Source: Heterostelium album PN500 (lineage: Eukaryota; Evosea; Eumycetozoa; Acytosteliales; Acytosteliaceae). From it: a stretch of 64,000 nucleotides of DNA. Under the pieces are notes generated by a model that saw only the letters and a program-made list of their open reading frames with translations, had not been told where the DNA came from and made no database searches. The translations under genes were made by a program, and so were the position numbers. Of this stretch, positions 35,358-49,200 are shown in pieces (position 1 is the first letter of the stretch; each line of letters starts with the position of its first letter). The stretch is from contig NW_008805064.1 of NCBI RefSeq assembly GCF_000004825.1, positions 2,232,001 through 2,296,000 on the forward strand. The letters are read 5' to 3'.

Positions 35358-36637
35358 ATGAATGAATATCAACATCCATTCCCATTATTGGTACCTATAG
35401 ATAAGACATTAAGAGAGTATAAAGGATTTATTTTGTTTCGTGGTAAACACTACCCTGTAGAGATAGGTATATCTAGTATAAAAGAAACTATTGAAGATTG
35501 TAAATTCAATTCTACACCAGAGTTTTATTCATTATTAGAGAATTCATTAAATCAAATTAAACAAGTATGTAATTTGTTCATTCATGTATATCAAGTTACT
35601 AATTTGTTATTTATAAACACATAGAGATTATTACAATGTAAAGATTTACATCATTTCTTTTATGAACTAAAAGATATATTAGATAGACAATCTACCTATG
35701 ATACAGGTAGAGCTAACGATGGTAAAAGCAATGATCTACCATTTGAAGTGTACTCTCTCATTCTCAACGAAATAGATCAAATCGGTTGGAGCAAAATAGA
35801 ATCGATCGACAAGTCACTATCTACATTTAAAATCAAAGTATTGTAATGTATTATTTGTTTTAATGATACTATCTAAAAAAACAAATTCATTAATACATAA
35901 GTTATTTTTGTATTCTTTAAAATAGTGATGATAAAAAGAGGCACTATCCACTTGAATTCAATATTCCGTTAGATTACCCAATGCAACCACCTTCTTTGAA
36001 ATGCTCGCTACCCTTGAGTATAACTACACCACTGCAACCACCTTACACGCTTAAAGATTCGATACAATCGGTGGTCAGACACATCGAGTCACTACAGCCA
36101 TTCTTTGACATCATGGATGAAATAGACTCAAAGACATGGGTGTTGGATCCGTCGACACCGTCGCACTCCGACACCAGCAGACGAATTGCTCTGGGTAACA
36201 ACTGCTCGCTGCTCGTCGAAGTCAACCCGCTCTCGCCAAACACCTATCCAGAGTGCCGCTTACTAGGTGCCGAACGCGCCATAGCACCGCTACGTGCCAA
36301 ACTCAATGGTAATCTCTCACGATGGCGAATCGATCAGTCGCTACTCACCAACTTTGAGGTGCTACTCGAACAGCCATTCCCTCACAAACAAACATCGAAT
36401 GCCCGTGAATTCCTCAGCGAGTGCAGCATCTGCTATGCTCATCGTCTAGAGAACGGTGAATCGACGATACCTGACGAACAGTGTAACAATCAACGCTGTC
36501 AAAAGTTGTTCCATCGTACCTGTCTCTTTGAATGGCTTCGAGCACTTCCCAACTCAAACATCTCATTCGACAGAATCTTTGGTCAATGTCCTTATTGTTC
36601 CGACCCAATCTCTGTTATTTATCACCAAAAATATTAA
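35358..36637 (+). CDS. fancl: FANCL, Fanconi anaemia E3 ubiquitin ligase
   Basis: RING-type ubiquitin ligase that monoubiquitinates FANCD2/FANCI in interstrand cross-link repair, 378 residues against 375 in human. Exons are 35358-35564, 35625-35842 and 35926-36637. The second donor is GTAATG (phase 2), which gives FKIKVFDDKKRHYPLEF; an alternative GTATTG four bases earlier would lead into a stop. N-terminal ELF-like domain (PFPLLVPID, FRGKHYPVEIG), then two UBC-like RWD lobes (YPLEFNIPLDYPMQPP; LLVEVNPLSPNTYPECRLLG). The C-terminal RING is complete: CSICYA, CNNQRC, LFHRTCLFEWLRAL, FGQCPYC, matching the FANCL variant with its long insert between zinc ligands. It lies inside the inverted-repeat loop and is transcribed with rab6. 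Confidence 0.94.
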
Positions 36638-37476
36638 TTCATCTAATTAATATCAATTAATGATATAAAATAACTAACTGTGCATTATAATGTTGTAACC
36701 TCTATTGTTAAATATTTTCACATCATATATTCACTCAATTCTGCAATAATTAATAAAAAAAAAAAAAAAAGTATCCAAAAAAGATCATAAATTTATTCAA
36801 TAACAACAATGAATCATTCGTTCATTCATTCATTAAATATATATCACCACCAACCAATTCTTTGATTATATAATAATAAATGAATAAATTTCATGAGTCA
36901 AATGCGACACGTCTAATGTTCAAAATATTAATTTAAATGAAAAAAGTAATTTTTTTTTTTTTTTTTGATTTTTTAAACATTTTATTTGATGATCCCCTTT
37001 GGTTTTCAAAGTGGTACAAACAACCATTACATTTTTTTAATTTATTATTATTATTTTATTTTTTTTTCACACAGTTATTATTATTATTGATACTCTCAGC
37101 TTTGTTGTTTAGCCAGATAGACAAAAACAAAAAACAAATATTATTTTCATCATCAAAAAGTTATTTATTTTAGATAAAGTTTTGATAATTCTTATTTTTT
37201 CCAATCAAGTCAACCCATCACTACTCTTTCAATCAATCAATCAATCAAATAAATCAATCATCTCATTTCCATCTACTTTTGATTGACTTTAAAGTTAGCT
37301 ATTTATTGTAGATAAATTTTTATTATCATCATAGATTTTATTTTTATTTTTATTTTATTTTTTTGCATTATATCGTCATATCATATAACATTCATTTAAT
37401 TTATTCATTCATTCATTTTTTTTTTGTTAAAGTAAAAAAGTTTTTTAATTAAATAGTATATATACATAGAATTAGA
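36638..37476. other. Intergenic fancl / rab6
   Basis: 839 bases of A/T-rich DNA with T runs near 36950 and ATTC/AATC short repeats near 36815 and 37225. No gene or RNA recognised; the plus-strand frame 36937-37173 is translated T runs. Confidence 0.5.
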
Positions 37477-38374
<898 letters not shown>

Positions 38375-39851
38375 TATTTATTTTTTAAATTAAAAAAATA
38401 ATTAAAAAAAAAATAAAAAATAATCATAAAAAAAATTTATGTGTTCATTTTATTTTTTTTCACCTTTCTAACCAAAACAGTGTTGTACACATCGTTCATT
38501 AGTGAGATGAAACCTTTAGTAAAGAGCTATTAGGTATTGGTTCTCTTATTGATTTTAATTGTTCGGGTTTCTTTTTCCTAAAAGATATCCGTTTAAGTAT
38601 TAATTAAATGAATGTTGTTGTCTTGGTATATTTGATAGTTACAATATGTATGATTGTGCTAACCATGCTGCAGGGAACACCAGTGGTAATCTATCAATTG
38701 AAAATATACTTTGCAGTCTTCTTGGTGGAACATCAAAATCTAAAGGTTTAATTGTCTATATAATCATATGATTATTAATAACATAATTAGGAGGCAGTTT
38801 TATCTTTGAGTAACCTACTTGAATTGGATTCTTGAAGATCTTTCTATAAACTAAAAAAAAGCATACACCAGCCCCAAAATTATCTTTTTCCCAAACTACT
38901 ATGTTAGAGGAGTCTTTAACATAATTAAAATATTAAAACTTACAAAAAGCTTGTGATCTATCTCTGGGGTGGGATATCATTCCATTTATTGACTTTATTT
39001 ACATCAATGGTTCGTTTGATTAGAATATCTAATCTCTATGGAAACTCTCTGAATCTATCTATACATACATACACAACAGGTATTATAGGTGAAAAGTAAA
39101 CTAAAGTCCTTAGAGTATTCATGACAATATTGGTTTCAATTAATGAATTAAAAGAATCTAAAAAAAACTATAATTAAATATTTTAAAATGCTTGTTGGAT
39201 CAAAGACAATTAATTTATTTAATTTTTAAATTAAATTGTAAAAGTACCACTTTTTGTTACACCCAATTATTAGTGCACATTTTTTTTACTAATATCGTGA
39301 AAAATTAAAATTAAAACATAAAAAAATTAATAATTAGATAAATCTTTAAAGTTAAAAAAGATTCAATTATTAATATAAAATGAAAGACAGATAATATTTA
39401 TGTAGAACTTAATTCAAATTATGAATCTTGGAGTTCTAAAAAAAAATAAGAATTATTTTAACAAAAATATATATAAAAAAGATTTTATTTTAAAATAAAC
39501 TTAAATAGACACTTTTTAATAGTTAAAAATAGAGAGTGGTAAACAATTCAAATGATTTTTATCTTTAAAATCAAGGTATTTTGCAAAAATTATGGTGGGG
39601 TAAACAATTATTTTTTGGTTTTATCCAATTTTTCTCATTTTGTTTTGATTGAATTTTCTTTTTTTGGCAAGAATCATTCTCTATTTTTTAACAATCTAAC
39701 TGTCAGTGATCTCATTGATAAACATATTTAAGCTCTTTTTTTTTATTTGATCATTTCATAATTAAATACAACCAATCAAATAATTATTAAAATTAAAATA
39801 GAATTAAATACTATCAAGCAATATTAAAACACCAACAAACAATCAATTAAA
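38375..39851. other. Intergenic rab6 / copy B
   Basis: 1.5 kb. From about 38460 to 39130 base composition is more balanced than in other intergenic DNA, which may mark a decayed or very short gene; the small frame 38646-38771 is listed separately. From 39483 the DNA is the right inverted-repeat arm. The stretch 39150-39480 is plain A/T-rich. Confidence 0.45.
38646..38771 (+). CDS. Doubtful 41-aa small frame (possible short-peptide gene or relic)
   Basis: Small frame beginning MYDCANHAAGNTSGN and continuing SIENILCSLLGGTSKSKG. Open codons continue upstream (LGIFDSYN) to about 38600, so a spliced upstream start is possible. The Asn/Gly/Ser composition with a short hydrophobic LLGG-type helix recalls the small hssA-type developmental peptides of dictyostelids, but the match is by feel only. 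An overlapping frame (38608-38751) is equally open and more hydrophobic. Confidence 0.2.
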   Translation: MYDCANHAAGNTSGNLSIENILCSLLGGTSKSKGLIVYIII

Positions 39852-41425
39852 ATGAATCAATATCAATATCAATATCAACAACAACAACAACAACAACAGC
39901 AACAACAACAACAACAATTCAATCAAGAACCAAGAATGTTTGGAAGAAGAAGAAACTTTGGAAAATCACAATCCAACCATCAGGAAATCAATGATACTCA
40001 TGATCATTGTTCGCACCCAAGAAGACATCATCATCAAGGTCATTGGAGATCATCTGTAGCCAATCAATTCAATGATCTACCAACTTCATTCAACATCGAT
40101 GAGCATCATTGTCAACATCATAGATTCCAAGGATGTAATCATTCAAACATTGAATCATTCGGATTCAATTCAATTGAAAGAGGATCTCATAGATTCAGAC
40201 GTTTCTGTGGATTAGAAAACACCAACAACAACAATTTTAATGACTTTGTTGATCCAAGACCAAGAAGATCGAGACGTTCCTCCCATGATCGAGAATCAAC
40301 CAATCCAACATCAACAAATGATCAAGAAAATCAAAGTTCTGAACATGGTTGCCAAGGAAGAAGAAGAAGATCAAGACATCAACAAAATGATCTCAAGAAG
40401 AATTCATTAAATGAAACAAATACCGCCAATAATGATGACACTTGTTTCAAATGTGAAAGAATCGAACAAAAGATTCAAAAACACCAATCAAGATTCCATT
40501 CATCTGGTGAATCAACCACCGATTGTCATAGATGCAAGAGAATTTCAATGAGAAAAGAAAGACACTTGAAAAAATCACATCAAGCTCCTGCGCAAACCAA
40601 TGATCTTAAATCAACAAACATTGACATCGATTGTGACAATCAATCATCTGATAACAAGAATCAAGTTTCTACCAATGAAACAACAACAAACATTGTTGGT
40701 GACAATCAAGATTCCAAAGAAAATATAAAGAATGATAATCATGAATCCAACAAAACCAACAAGAAATATCTCAAACAAAGATTTGGAAGACAATTCCAAA
40801 ATTCAAGCTCAAATAGATTCAACACTGGACTCAGAAGAGGAAACAAATTCATTGGTGAAGTCAACAATCATCATTCTAACAGTACCACCAAAGAGAATAG
40901 AAATAGATTAAGAAGAATTATTTCTTTCAATAATCAAAGAACATTCAGAAATCATGGACATGGACATCAGTATAATCACCAAACACCAATCATTGGACGT
41001 AGAATGATGAACAGATTCATTCAAAGAAGACAACTCAATGATTTCTTATTTGGTCCAAGATTCGCCCAACCAAAGCAATTCACACCGCTCATGAGAAATA
41101 GAATCATGAATAATCGTTTCACTCAAAGACCTGATTTCAATGGTTTCTCATTTGCTCCAAGATTCCCTCGTCAAACAAGATCATCAATGAGTGGTCCAAT
41201 GCGTCATCACAACTTCAGAAGATTCAATAGATTCAACGGTCATCAACAAAACAATGTTAACCATTATAATAATATGATGATGATGAGAACATTCCAAATA
41301 CCATATTTTGGAAATCCATCTTATTACCCAGTATACTTTTGCTAAACCAATTTGAATACTCATTAACCAATCAACTATTTCATCTACCTATATGTAGATC
41401 AATCCATTTTCATTTTTATAGTAGA
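39483..41425 (+). repeat. Inverted duplication, right arm (B)
   Basis: Partner of 29865-31860 in opposite orientation, about 7.6 kb away. It includes gene copy B, about 370 bases of matching 5' flank (including two TTTACCACTCT-type units, here as AGAGTGGTAAAC) and about 80 bases of 3' flank (ACCAATCAACTAT, then CTACCTATAT.TAGATCAATCC). Similarity is highest from the start codon over the first 60 % of the gene. Confidence 0.9.
39852..41345 (+). CDS. Gln/Asn/His/Arg-rich protein, copy B (unknown function)
   Basis: Paralogue of 29950-31494, 497 residues, intact and intron-less. The first 290 or so residues are almost identical to copy A, apart from a longer starting Gln run and a few substitutions (for example QNDLKKNSL for QNDLQNNSL). 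After that, copy B differs by several in-frame deletions (DTDT removed before ESNKTNKK; the segment NGFLIRKLRTQNM missing; SNTHG missing) and more substitutions, yet keeps the frame. The C-x2-C-x23-C-x2-C pattern and the C-terminal RFIQRRQ/RFTQRPD repeat pair are kept. Preserved frame despite indels argues that both copies are under selection. Function unknown. It ends 160 bases from the convergent ComC-like gene 1. Confidence 0.85.
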   Translation: MNQYQYQYQQQQQQQQQQQQQQFNQEPRMFGRRRNFGKSQSNHQEINDTHDHCSHPRRHHHQGHWRSSVANQFNDLPTSFNIDEHHCQHHRFQGCNHSNIESFGFNSIERGSHRFRRFCGLENTNNNNFNDFVDPRPRRSRRSSHDRESTNPTSTNDQENQSSEHGCQGRRRRSRHQQNDLKKNSLNETNTANNDDTCFKCERIEQKIQKHQSRFHSSGESTTDCHRCKRISMRKERHLKKSHQAPAQTNDLKSTNIDIDCDNQSSDNKNQVSTNETTTNIVGDNQDSKENIKNDNHESNKTNKKYLKQRFGRQFQNSSSNRFNTGLRRGNKFIGEVNNHHSNSTTKENRNRLRRIISFNNQRTFRNHGHGHQYNHQTPIIGRRMMNRFIQRRQLNDFLFGPRFAQPKQFTPLMRNRIMNNRFTQRPDFNGFSFAPRFPRQTRSSMSGPMRHHNFRRFNRFNGHQQNNVNHYNNMMMMRTFQIPYFGNPSYYPVYFC

Positions 41426-41507
41426 TGCATCTAAAATTTCAACTAGTTTAAATTATAATCTCTATTTTTTTAAAATTAAATAAAATTTTTTTATTAATTT
41501 TTTTCTA

Positions 41508-44500
41508 TTATTTATTTACTTTTCTTAATTTTATATTCGTAATGTTTTTGATTTGATATCTGAATTTCTTTTTAATGATTACAATAGTTATAATTATTAA
41601 AGCAGCGGCAACACAACCCACAGTGATACCAATGATAGCAGCTGTACTCAATTTTTTATCATCATTGTTTGTACATAAACTATTTTGCGAATTTCCATCT
41701 ACTGTAACCAAGTTTGAAAAATCGGGATCAATAATAGCTTTTTCAACATAAAAAGGTATCGTTATTCCAACTTTAGTAGATCTAAATTGGGATGAATCTT
41801 GAGTAGTGTTATTGATATCAAGAGAATCTTCGATGATACGATTGTTGACAACAGTGGGTCTCTGATCGATAATACCAAAAGTGATGAACCTTCCATAAAG
41901 ACTGGTCTTATCAATGTCCATTTTGATCCATTGGATATTGTCTTTGGTTCCATCTTCACTTCCATAGTCTTTCGATGAACAAGAATCTTTGTTTGATCCT
42001 TTGATTGTTGCTTCCATCACCACTTGTAATGAATTGGTTCTTGATGTGAAATCAAAACTTGAGAGTTCAATCGTGAATTTGATTGATGATGCTTGCATCT
42101 TCAAATCTTGATTTCCAAATCTGATTGTTGTTTCATCTTTGAAATACATGATTGTCACATTGATTGCTGTTGTTGTTTGATTCAAAGTTGTGTTGTAAAG
42201 ATAGGTTGGATTTGAAGAATTGATTGTCATATCTTTGAAATCCCAATGTTTGATTTCGAATCTTTGAATGATATTATTAAGATCATCGATTTCTCTGATT
42301 TCCATAACTTTGATATTTGATTCCACTCTGTTATCTGATTTGGAATCGGTTACATTTGTTCCTGTGATCGGTTCAGGTTGTGGTTCGGGTGGTAAAATCA
42401 CAATGATTTCAGAAGAACATGATGGACCTGTCCATGGTTGATTACATTTACATCCATTCGAAGTGCAATTTCCACGATTGTTGCAAACTGGTGTACCTGG
42501 ACAAAGTGTTGAAGGTTGTGTTGGCTTCGGTGTTGTAGTTGGTTTGGGTATAATACTTGGATAGATGGTAAATATATTTGAATATTTTCCATTTGTTATG
42601 ACTCTTACATCAAAAGGTCCATTTGTTTCTCTAATCTCTATCTTTATAACAGAGTATGAGTTTAATTTTATTACACTAGAAGTATATCCGAATCCATCTC
42701 TAAGATCAATGAGAACTTGATTGTACTTTGGATCAAAATACTTTCCATAAATCAAAATTTCACCTCCTAAAGTTGATATCGATGATGAACTTTCAATGAA
42801 AGGTGAATAGATTCTGGTATTATTAAATACTCTTGAAATCATAAAAGGAAGAGATTCTGATTTCAATTGTGAAGTTAAATATGAACTATAAAATGACTGC
42901 CTGTTAACCAATCCATAAACAGATATGAAGATACCATCTCTTGTTCCATATCCAAATGGAAGCTGATAGGTTGCAGTATAGTGAGCATTGGTTGTGTTAA
43001 TTGAATATATTTCCATCGGTATACTAATTGGGTCGACTAAAGGAGAAGTTAGGAAAATTGTGGGCTTGTGTCTAGGAGAAATTCCAACACTATCTGAAGT
43101 AAATACTTGGAATTCAATTGTCCTATTATTGGAGGAAACATCAATAATCTTCGGAGTAACTTCTAAATTGACAAGAGTTGGTCCACTTCTATTTTCAAGT
43201 TCTGGAACTATTATATTTTTCAATTAAAATATTAAAATTTTGTTATATATCAACAGATACAAAACAATTTATACCTACCTTCACAAATAATATTAACTTT
43301 CATTTGTTCTTCAAGAGCAGTTCCATATATTGGTAGAAATGAATCATACTTAACTGTGTCAGTGTTGTATAAATTTGCTCCAGAACTATCGAAAAGTGTA
43401 GCATTGAAAAGTTTAAGAGTTTGTGATCTACATTCAAAGTTTTCTAGATTGAAAGTTACAAGGTACTCATCTCCATTGATTCTATTACTTTCATTAATCG
43501 AGACCGTCATCAATAGTGGATCAATAGACGAGAGTAATTGAATAGTTCCATTGAAGAATCCACCTTTCTTATCTTCTATTCTAATCTTCCAATACAAAGA
43601 AATATTTTGATTGCTTTTTATTGTCACGTTTGATAGGCTAACTGTGACATTGGTAATCATAGGTGGAATTAAATCACCGTCTAAATAATTACAAAGAATT
43701 TTTAAAATTAGATATATATATAGTTTTTCTTGAATAATTGTTCATACTTGATTTACTAACTATTAATGATTCACGACCTAAAACAGATTGGAGCAATGAA
43801 TTTACGATAATATAATTGATTTTTCCCTTAGGAAAACATGTAGGAATAGTGAAAGGAATCTTGAAAAGATTATCTGAGTAATCAAAATATCCTTTGAAGC
43901 TAAGGTATCTATCTATATACAGTAATGGTTCCAAAGTAGGATCATTGACAGTGAAGTTCATTATCAATATATTATCCACTGGTCCTTTTGTCAAATCAAT
44001 ATTATTCTTTTCAAATTTGAATATTGATTTTTCATTAAATGGATATGCTTAATAGAGAGTTAATAAACAGTATTAAAAAATAATTTCAATTTTTTACACT
44101 TACCAACAAAAATAGTGTCATCAAACTTTAGGATATCAAAATTTCTATTGTACGGTTCACCAGAGGAAATTTGTAATGAATTTCCATTTGCATTGATTAT
44201 TCTTAGTGAGTCTATATTTTCAAAGTTTCTAAGAACTGTCTCAAAAATATAACTTTGGTTTCCAATATATACTGCATTGGCCAATTGATATGAAAGATAG
44301 GGATAGTATATATATAATATTTCAACTGGTGAAGTAATATCTATTCTAAATATATATGTATAAGGAGTCAATTGGATTCGTTCTATACTCTTTACATAAA
44401 AATCTGAACCATTGTCTTAATCAAAAAGTTAAAATCATATATTTCTAATATAGATAATTTTTACATACTTAAAATATTGAATGATTTTAAATCTGAATAA

Positions 44501-45965
44501 TTATATCCCCAAGAAGAATAAAATGATCCTGGGGTTGAATTGGCCAATGGTAATTCAACTTTGAAATCAAATTTATCAGATGAAGTAATTAAATTCATAC
44601 TCTGTGAATGAACGTTCACCATAAATTCTACCTTTTCAAGACTATATCTGAGGTAAGGAGAACTTGTGTTAAATCTATAGGAATATAAATTGACTTGAAG
44701 AGAGATTGGTTTTTCTTCTAAGGTAATAGGGATTGGTGGATCTAAAGTATACCAATATTAATATATGAATTTGAAAATAATAAAAAAATAGTTACCATTG
44801 ATAAGAATAAAAGTCTGATAAGTTGCTATTAGATTAATTTGATTTTCGACCAGATAAAATGAACCTAGGTAGTTAGGACTGGAGTATGATTGATATGTAG
44901 TATGAGTGTCATTTTGATCTTTAACCATCATTCTATACGCAGGGTCAAAGAAGTAACTTGGACCATTGTTTGCAACTATTGTAAAACAATTTGCAATTTG
45001 ATCTCTCTCCAACAAATTGGTTTCAGTAATAATAGAGTTATTTGCTGGGAGGGTACTAATTTCAAATTTAATAGGACTTGTAACTGTTTAGACTGGATTA
45101 GCGAGATGGATATTTATGTATAGTTCACTTAACACTTACCATTCCAAGGGAAAAGTGAATCAAAAGTTCTATTTAGAAAAACCATTCCATCTAGTGAGAG
45201 TTGAATATTAATGGTAGATGGAAGTGGAGTATTTATATTTGATGGCATAGTTTGTACAAATAGGTTTCTATAGTTGTTTGAAAGGGGAGATGATCCACAA
45301 ATATAAACTATACTATTGGTAGTGCAAGTGTATTGAGTAATGGTTGTAATGTGGAAGTTTTTCAGGTTTGGAGGAAATTCCAAAACCATATACATAATAT
45401 TTGAATAATATTCAGGCTTCATTATTTTAACATTTTCCCAAATATATGATTGATCTATTATTATTTTATAAAGGAAAATTACAATTTTTAATTCGAGATT
45501 TTTTGGATACTTTTAATATAATAACTTACCAATACATTCTCCACTGGGAATAGAAAACTTAAATGGGGGAGAAGTACCATTCAAAAGAGAGAAATTGAGA
45601 GTAGGAGTTCCATACGTATAATCTATTTTATATTTGAAAATTTGTTTTGAAAGACCATAACTGATTCCAAGAGTCTCTTTACCAGTGATAGATATTAAAG
45701 AAGTATTATCAGAAGATAAATTCTTATTATCAATTAAAAAATCAGCTGCAAACTGAATTGTAAAACTTGTGGAGCATAATCTTGAGTTTAATCTATAGAT
45801 AGCAAGCTCTGGGATTGTATAGTTAACTATTTGAATTGGTTCACTAGAAACTAAAATATTTATTAATTTTTGTTTTTTTATCAAACCTATCGATTTATTC
45901 TTACCTTTTCTTTCAATTATTCCAATAAAAAATAATACAATACAAATAAAGAATTTATTGTCCAT
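41508..45965 (-). CDS. ComC-like EGF/IPT receptor 1
   Basis: Type I membrane protein of 1323 residues. Nine exons: 45965-45905, 45850-45530, 45454-45140, 45083-44796, 44741-44469, 44415-44104, 44047-43748, 43680-43279, 43207-41508. All introns are phase 1. Exon 1 is the signal peptide (MDNKFFICIVLFFIGIIERK). Exons 2-8 each encode one Asn-glycosylation-rich beta-sandwich-like unit of about 90-135 residues. The last exon encodes another such unit, an IPT/TIG-like domain (GGEILIYGKYF), one EGF-like domain at about 992-1021 (CPGTPVCNNRGNC, CKCNQPWTGPSC), the ComC supersandwich domain (about 1045-1255), and a membrane helix at about 1280-1303 followed by a short basic tail. ComC and the related LagC/Tgr proteins act in cell-cell communication after aggregation in Dictyostelium. 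This copy is the most diverged of the three. Confidence 0.88.
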
Positions 45966-46296
45966 GTTATTTGTTGTAAACTAAAAATATGTTTTCGTAA
46001 AAAGTTCATCTTTTTTATGAAAATCGTCAAACTTTTTCCTGATATGAAAATCAAAAATATAAAAAAAAATCGAAATTTTTAATAAATCTGGATACCAGGT
46101 CTTTACACAGGAACCACAAAAGATCCAGAGAAAATATATCGAAAAATTTTTAGATCATAAATTTGTCTTCAAAACACGACAATCATATGATTAATGGTGC
46201 ACTTTTTTTTTAATTTTTGTCTTTTGGTCACTTTTATTTGGTGCCAAACATATATAAAAAAAAATTTTGTGATATTATGTAATTGTGATTTTAGAT
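45966..46296. other. Spacer between ComC-like genes 1 and 2
   Basis: 331 bases: promoter of gene 1 and 3' flank of gene 2. A/T-rich, with a less A/T-rich piece at 46085-46135 (CCAGGTCTTTACACAGGAACC). Plus-strand frames here are not credible. Confidence 0.5.
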
Positions 46297-49200
46297 TTAT
46301 TTTTGTATTGTTTTTAATCTTTGAGTCATTTTCTTGTTTTCTCTCTTCATTTTTTTCTTTTTCATTACAAATATTGTTGTTCCTACTGCTATTGATACAA
46401 ATACAACACCACCAACAACAATACCAGCAATTGCACCATTACTCAGTCCACCTTTTGATTTACAAAGGTATGAAATCGAACTGTCAGTTTCGACATCGAT
46501 CAAATTCGAGAAATCTGGATCTAAAAGTGCGATGTTATCATAGGCCGGGAGTGTAATTCCAACTTTGATCGATCTGAATTGTGGGGTATTCTCATCTTCA
46601 TCGTCAATGATTCTATTGGTGATCTTTGTTGGTTTGTCGTCGATGATACCGAAATCAATGAATCTTCCATAAAGACTGAGTTTATCGATATTCATCTTTA
46701 TCCATTTAACATCATCTTTCGAACCATCTTTACCTCCGACTTGTGTTGATGAACAAGAATCTTTGTTGTTTGATTTGATTGTTGCTTCCAAAACGACTTG
46801 CAAAAGGTTGGTGCTCTTTGTGAAATTAAACTTTGAAAGTTCAATTGAATATTTGATTGATGATGCTTGAATGTTGAGTGTTGATTCACCAAATGTGATA
46901 TTTGTTTGATTTTGATAGTATGTGATTGTTACGTTGATGTTGGTGGTTGTTCGTTCTAATTGTGAACTGTAAAGATAACTTGGATTGTTCATCGATTTCG
47001 ATTGATCAGTGAAATTCCATTGTGATATTTTGAAGATCTGGACGATTTGATCTAAATCATCGATTTCTCTTACTTCGACAACATTAATCATTGATGTAAC
47101 GTTGTTGTTGTTCACTGGAATGTTGGTTCCTGTTGATGGATCTGGTTGTGGTGTAGGTGGTGGAATGATAATGGTTTGGGAGGAACAAGTTGGACCTGTC
47201 CAAGGTGATTGGCATTGACATCCACCTATAGTACATTCTCCACGGTTGTTGCAAGGTGGTGTACCTGGACAAAGAGAGGCATCTGGTGGGCTCGTTGGCT
47301 TTGGTGACAGACTTGGCTTTGGTGTATTTACACGTATTACATTTACAAGTAGCACATTCGAAGCATAGATATCATTCTTTACAACTTTAACTTTGATGGT
47401 AGTTGAATTAATCGACTTTATATTACTTAACTGCAGTACCAAACCAGAGAAGAAGCTAGTAGTGACTAATTGATAGTCATTTCCATCATTGAAATCGATG
47501 TAAGCTTTCAATTTAGATTGAACTACTCCAAAAAGTTGTCCTGTCAATGTAAGTGATCCACCGTTCGATGTGAATAGTGACGCGGTCTCTAGAATCGGTA
47601 TGTTGGTACTAAATTGCTTTTTGATTAGGTATGGGAATCCTGCATCTCTCAAATCTGTCGAAACATAAGAGTTATAGTTCAATTGTTTATCAACCAAACC
47701 GGTGACTGATACCAAGATGTTTCTCATACCAAAACCAAACGGTAGCTGTTTTTTTACGTGGTAGGTAGCGTGTGAGGTATTATAGGTATCCAATGTTGTC
47801 TCCAGGTAGAGTTCATTTGTGTTCTCTGAAATCAACCTAATAATTGGTAGATGACGTTTTGAAATTCCACTACCGTCTCCATCGGTAACCGATAAACTAG
47901 CCTCGAATTCTCTGTTAATTGAACTAGTATCGATTATCTCTGTAAAAGACAAACTAGTTATATTGGGTGGAATATATTCTTGAACTTGATCTGCAGTGGA
48001 TGGATTCGAATTAATTTTAAAAAAAAACAAAAAGAAATGATTAATTATTTTCGGGAAATAAAAATCGTTAAAAGTGAGTTGTAACATTTCATACCTGAAC
48101 AATTTAAATATATTTTCAGTTGTGGTTCTTGTGGAGTGTTGACGATTGTATTTATAGCACTATAAGCTATAGTAGTGTAGTTACTATCGAACAAATTAAT
48201 ATTGGTGAGAGCAAAGGTTTGTGATCTACAAGGAAGTTCGACTGGGAACATGATTCGGTAAGTTGCATCGTTTGGTGAACCACTGATAAAGTGTGTAGCA
48301 TTCATCACAACATTACGCGGTAGAACATCTAAATCAGATACAATATCAAATGTAGCCTTGTAGAAACCATTTGGTTTGTCTGTTATTACAAATTCCCATC
48401 CATAATAGTTCTGGCCATCTTCTGAAGCATTAAGAGAAGTCGATGGCTGTGCACGAACTGAGTCCAATCTAGGTTGTAAAAGATCATTGGCTAATCAATT
48501 TGTAAGCATTAGTTAGTTAATCTTCTATAAAGAATTCAGTATACTACATACTCGACTTTGTTATGTTAATTATTAAGAGATTGGTATCAATTAAAATTGA
48601 TTCCTTTGTTACACCATCATACACTGCTAAGATTAAAGGGCCTTCTAAATATATAGGCTCAATAACAAAATGGATAACATATTGATTTACAGTTGGATCG
48701 AACGATCCATTATATTCAGTACCACAAGCAACCGATGGAATAAGATCAGTAAGAATACTAGACATATTGAAACGAATAGTATTGCTCACAGGTCCATTTG
48801 ATAAATCGATTTCTCTTTTTTCTATTTCAAAATAAGTTATATTTTGATAGTTCAAATCTGTAATTAAAATAAAAAACATATTTTAAGTAAATTCGTAAAA
48901 ATAAAGGAAAAGATAAACTTTACTTACCAGTTCTTGTAAAAGGAACAGTGGATGGAATGAATTCATAATTATCGTTATATGGTGTATACATAGCTACCAT
49001 TTGGCTAAATCCACGTACATTTACAATATTAAAGTTTGATATGGACTCAATCCTGGAAGTTATTACTTTCTCAAAGGTTCCACTCTGTAAAGTTCCATCT
49101 ACCAGATGAGATGAATACAAAATCGATCCTCTAACAGATGCAGATAGAAAATCATAGTTTGATTCCACCTTGATTCTAAATAAAAAGGTGTAGGAAGACA

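Noticed and set aside
35838-35842. FANCL exon 2 donor at GTATTG (35838)
   Set aside because: It would join into an immediate stop; the GTAATG donor at 35843 keeps the frame and gives the conserved YPLEF region.
39870-39915. CAA tract as a short-repeat array
   Set aside because: It is the coding poly-Gln run of copy B, not a spaced repeat array.
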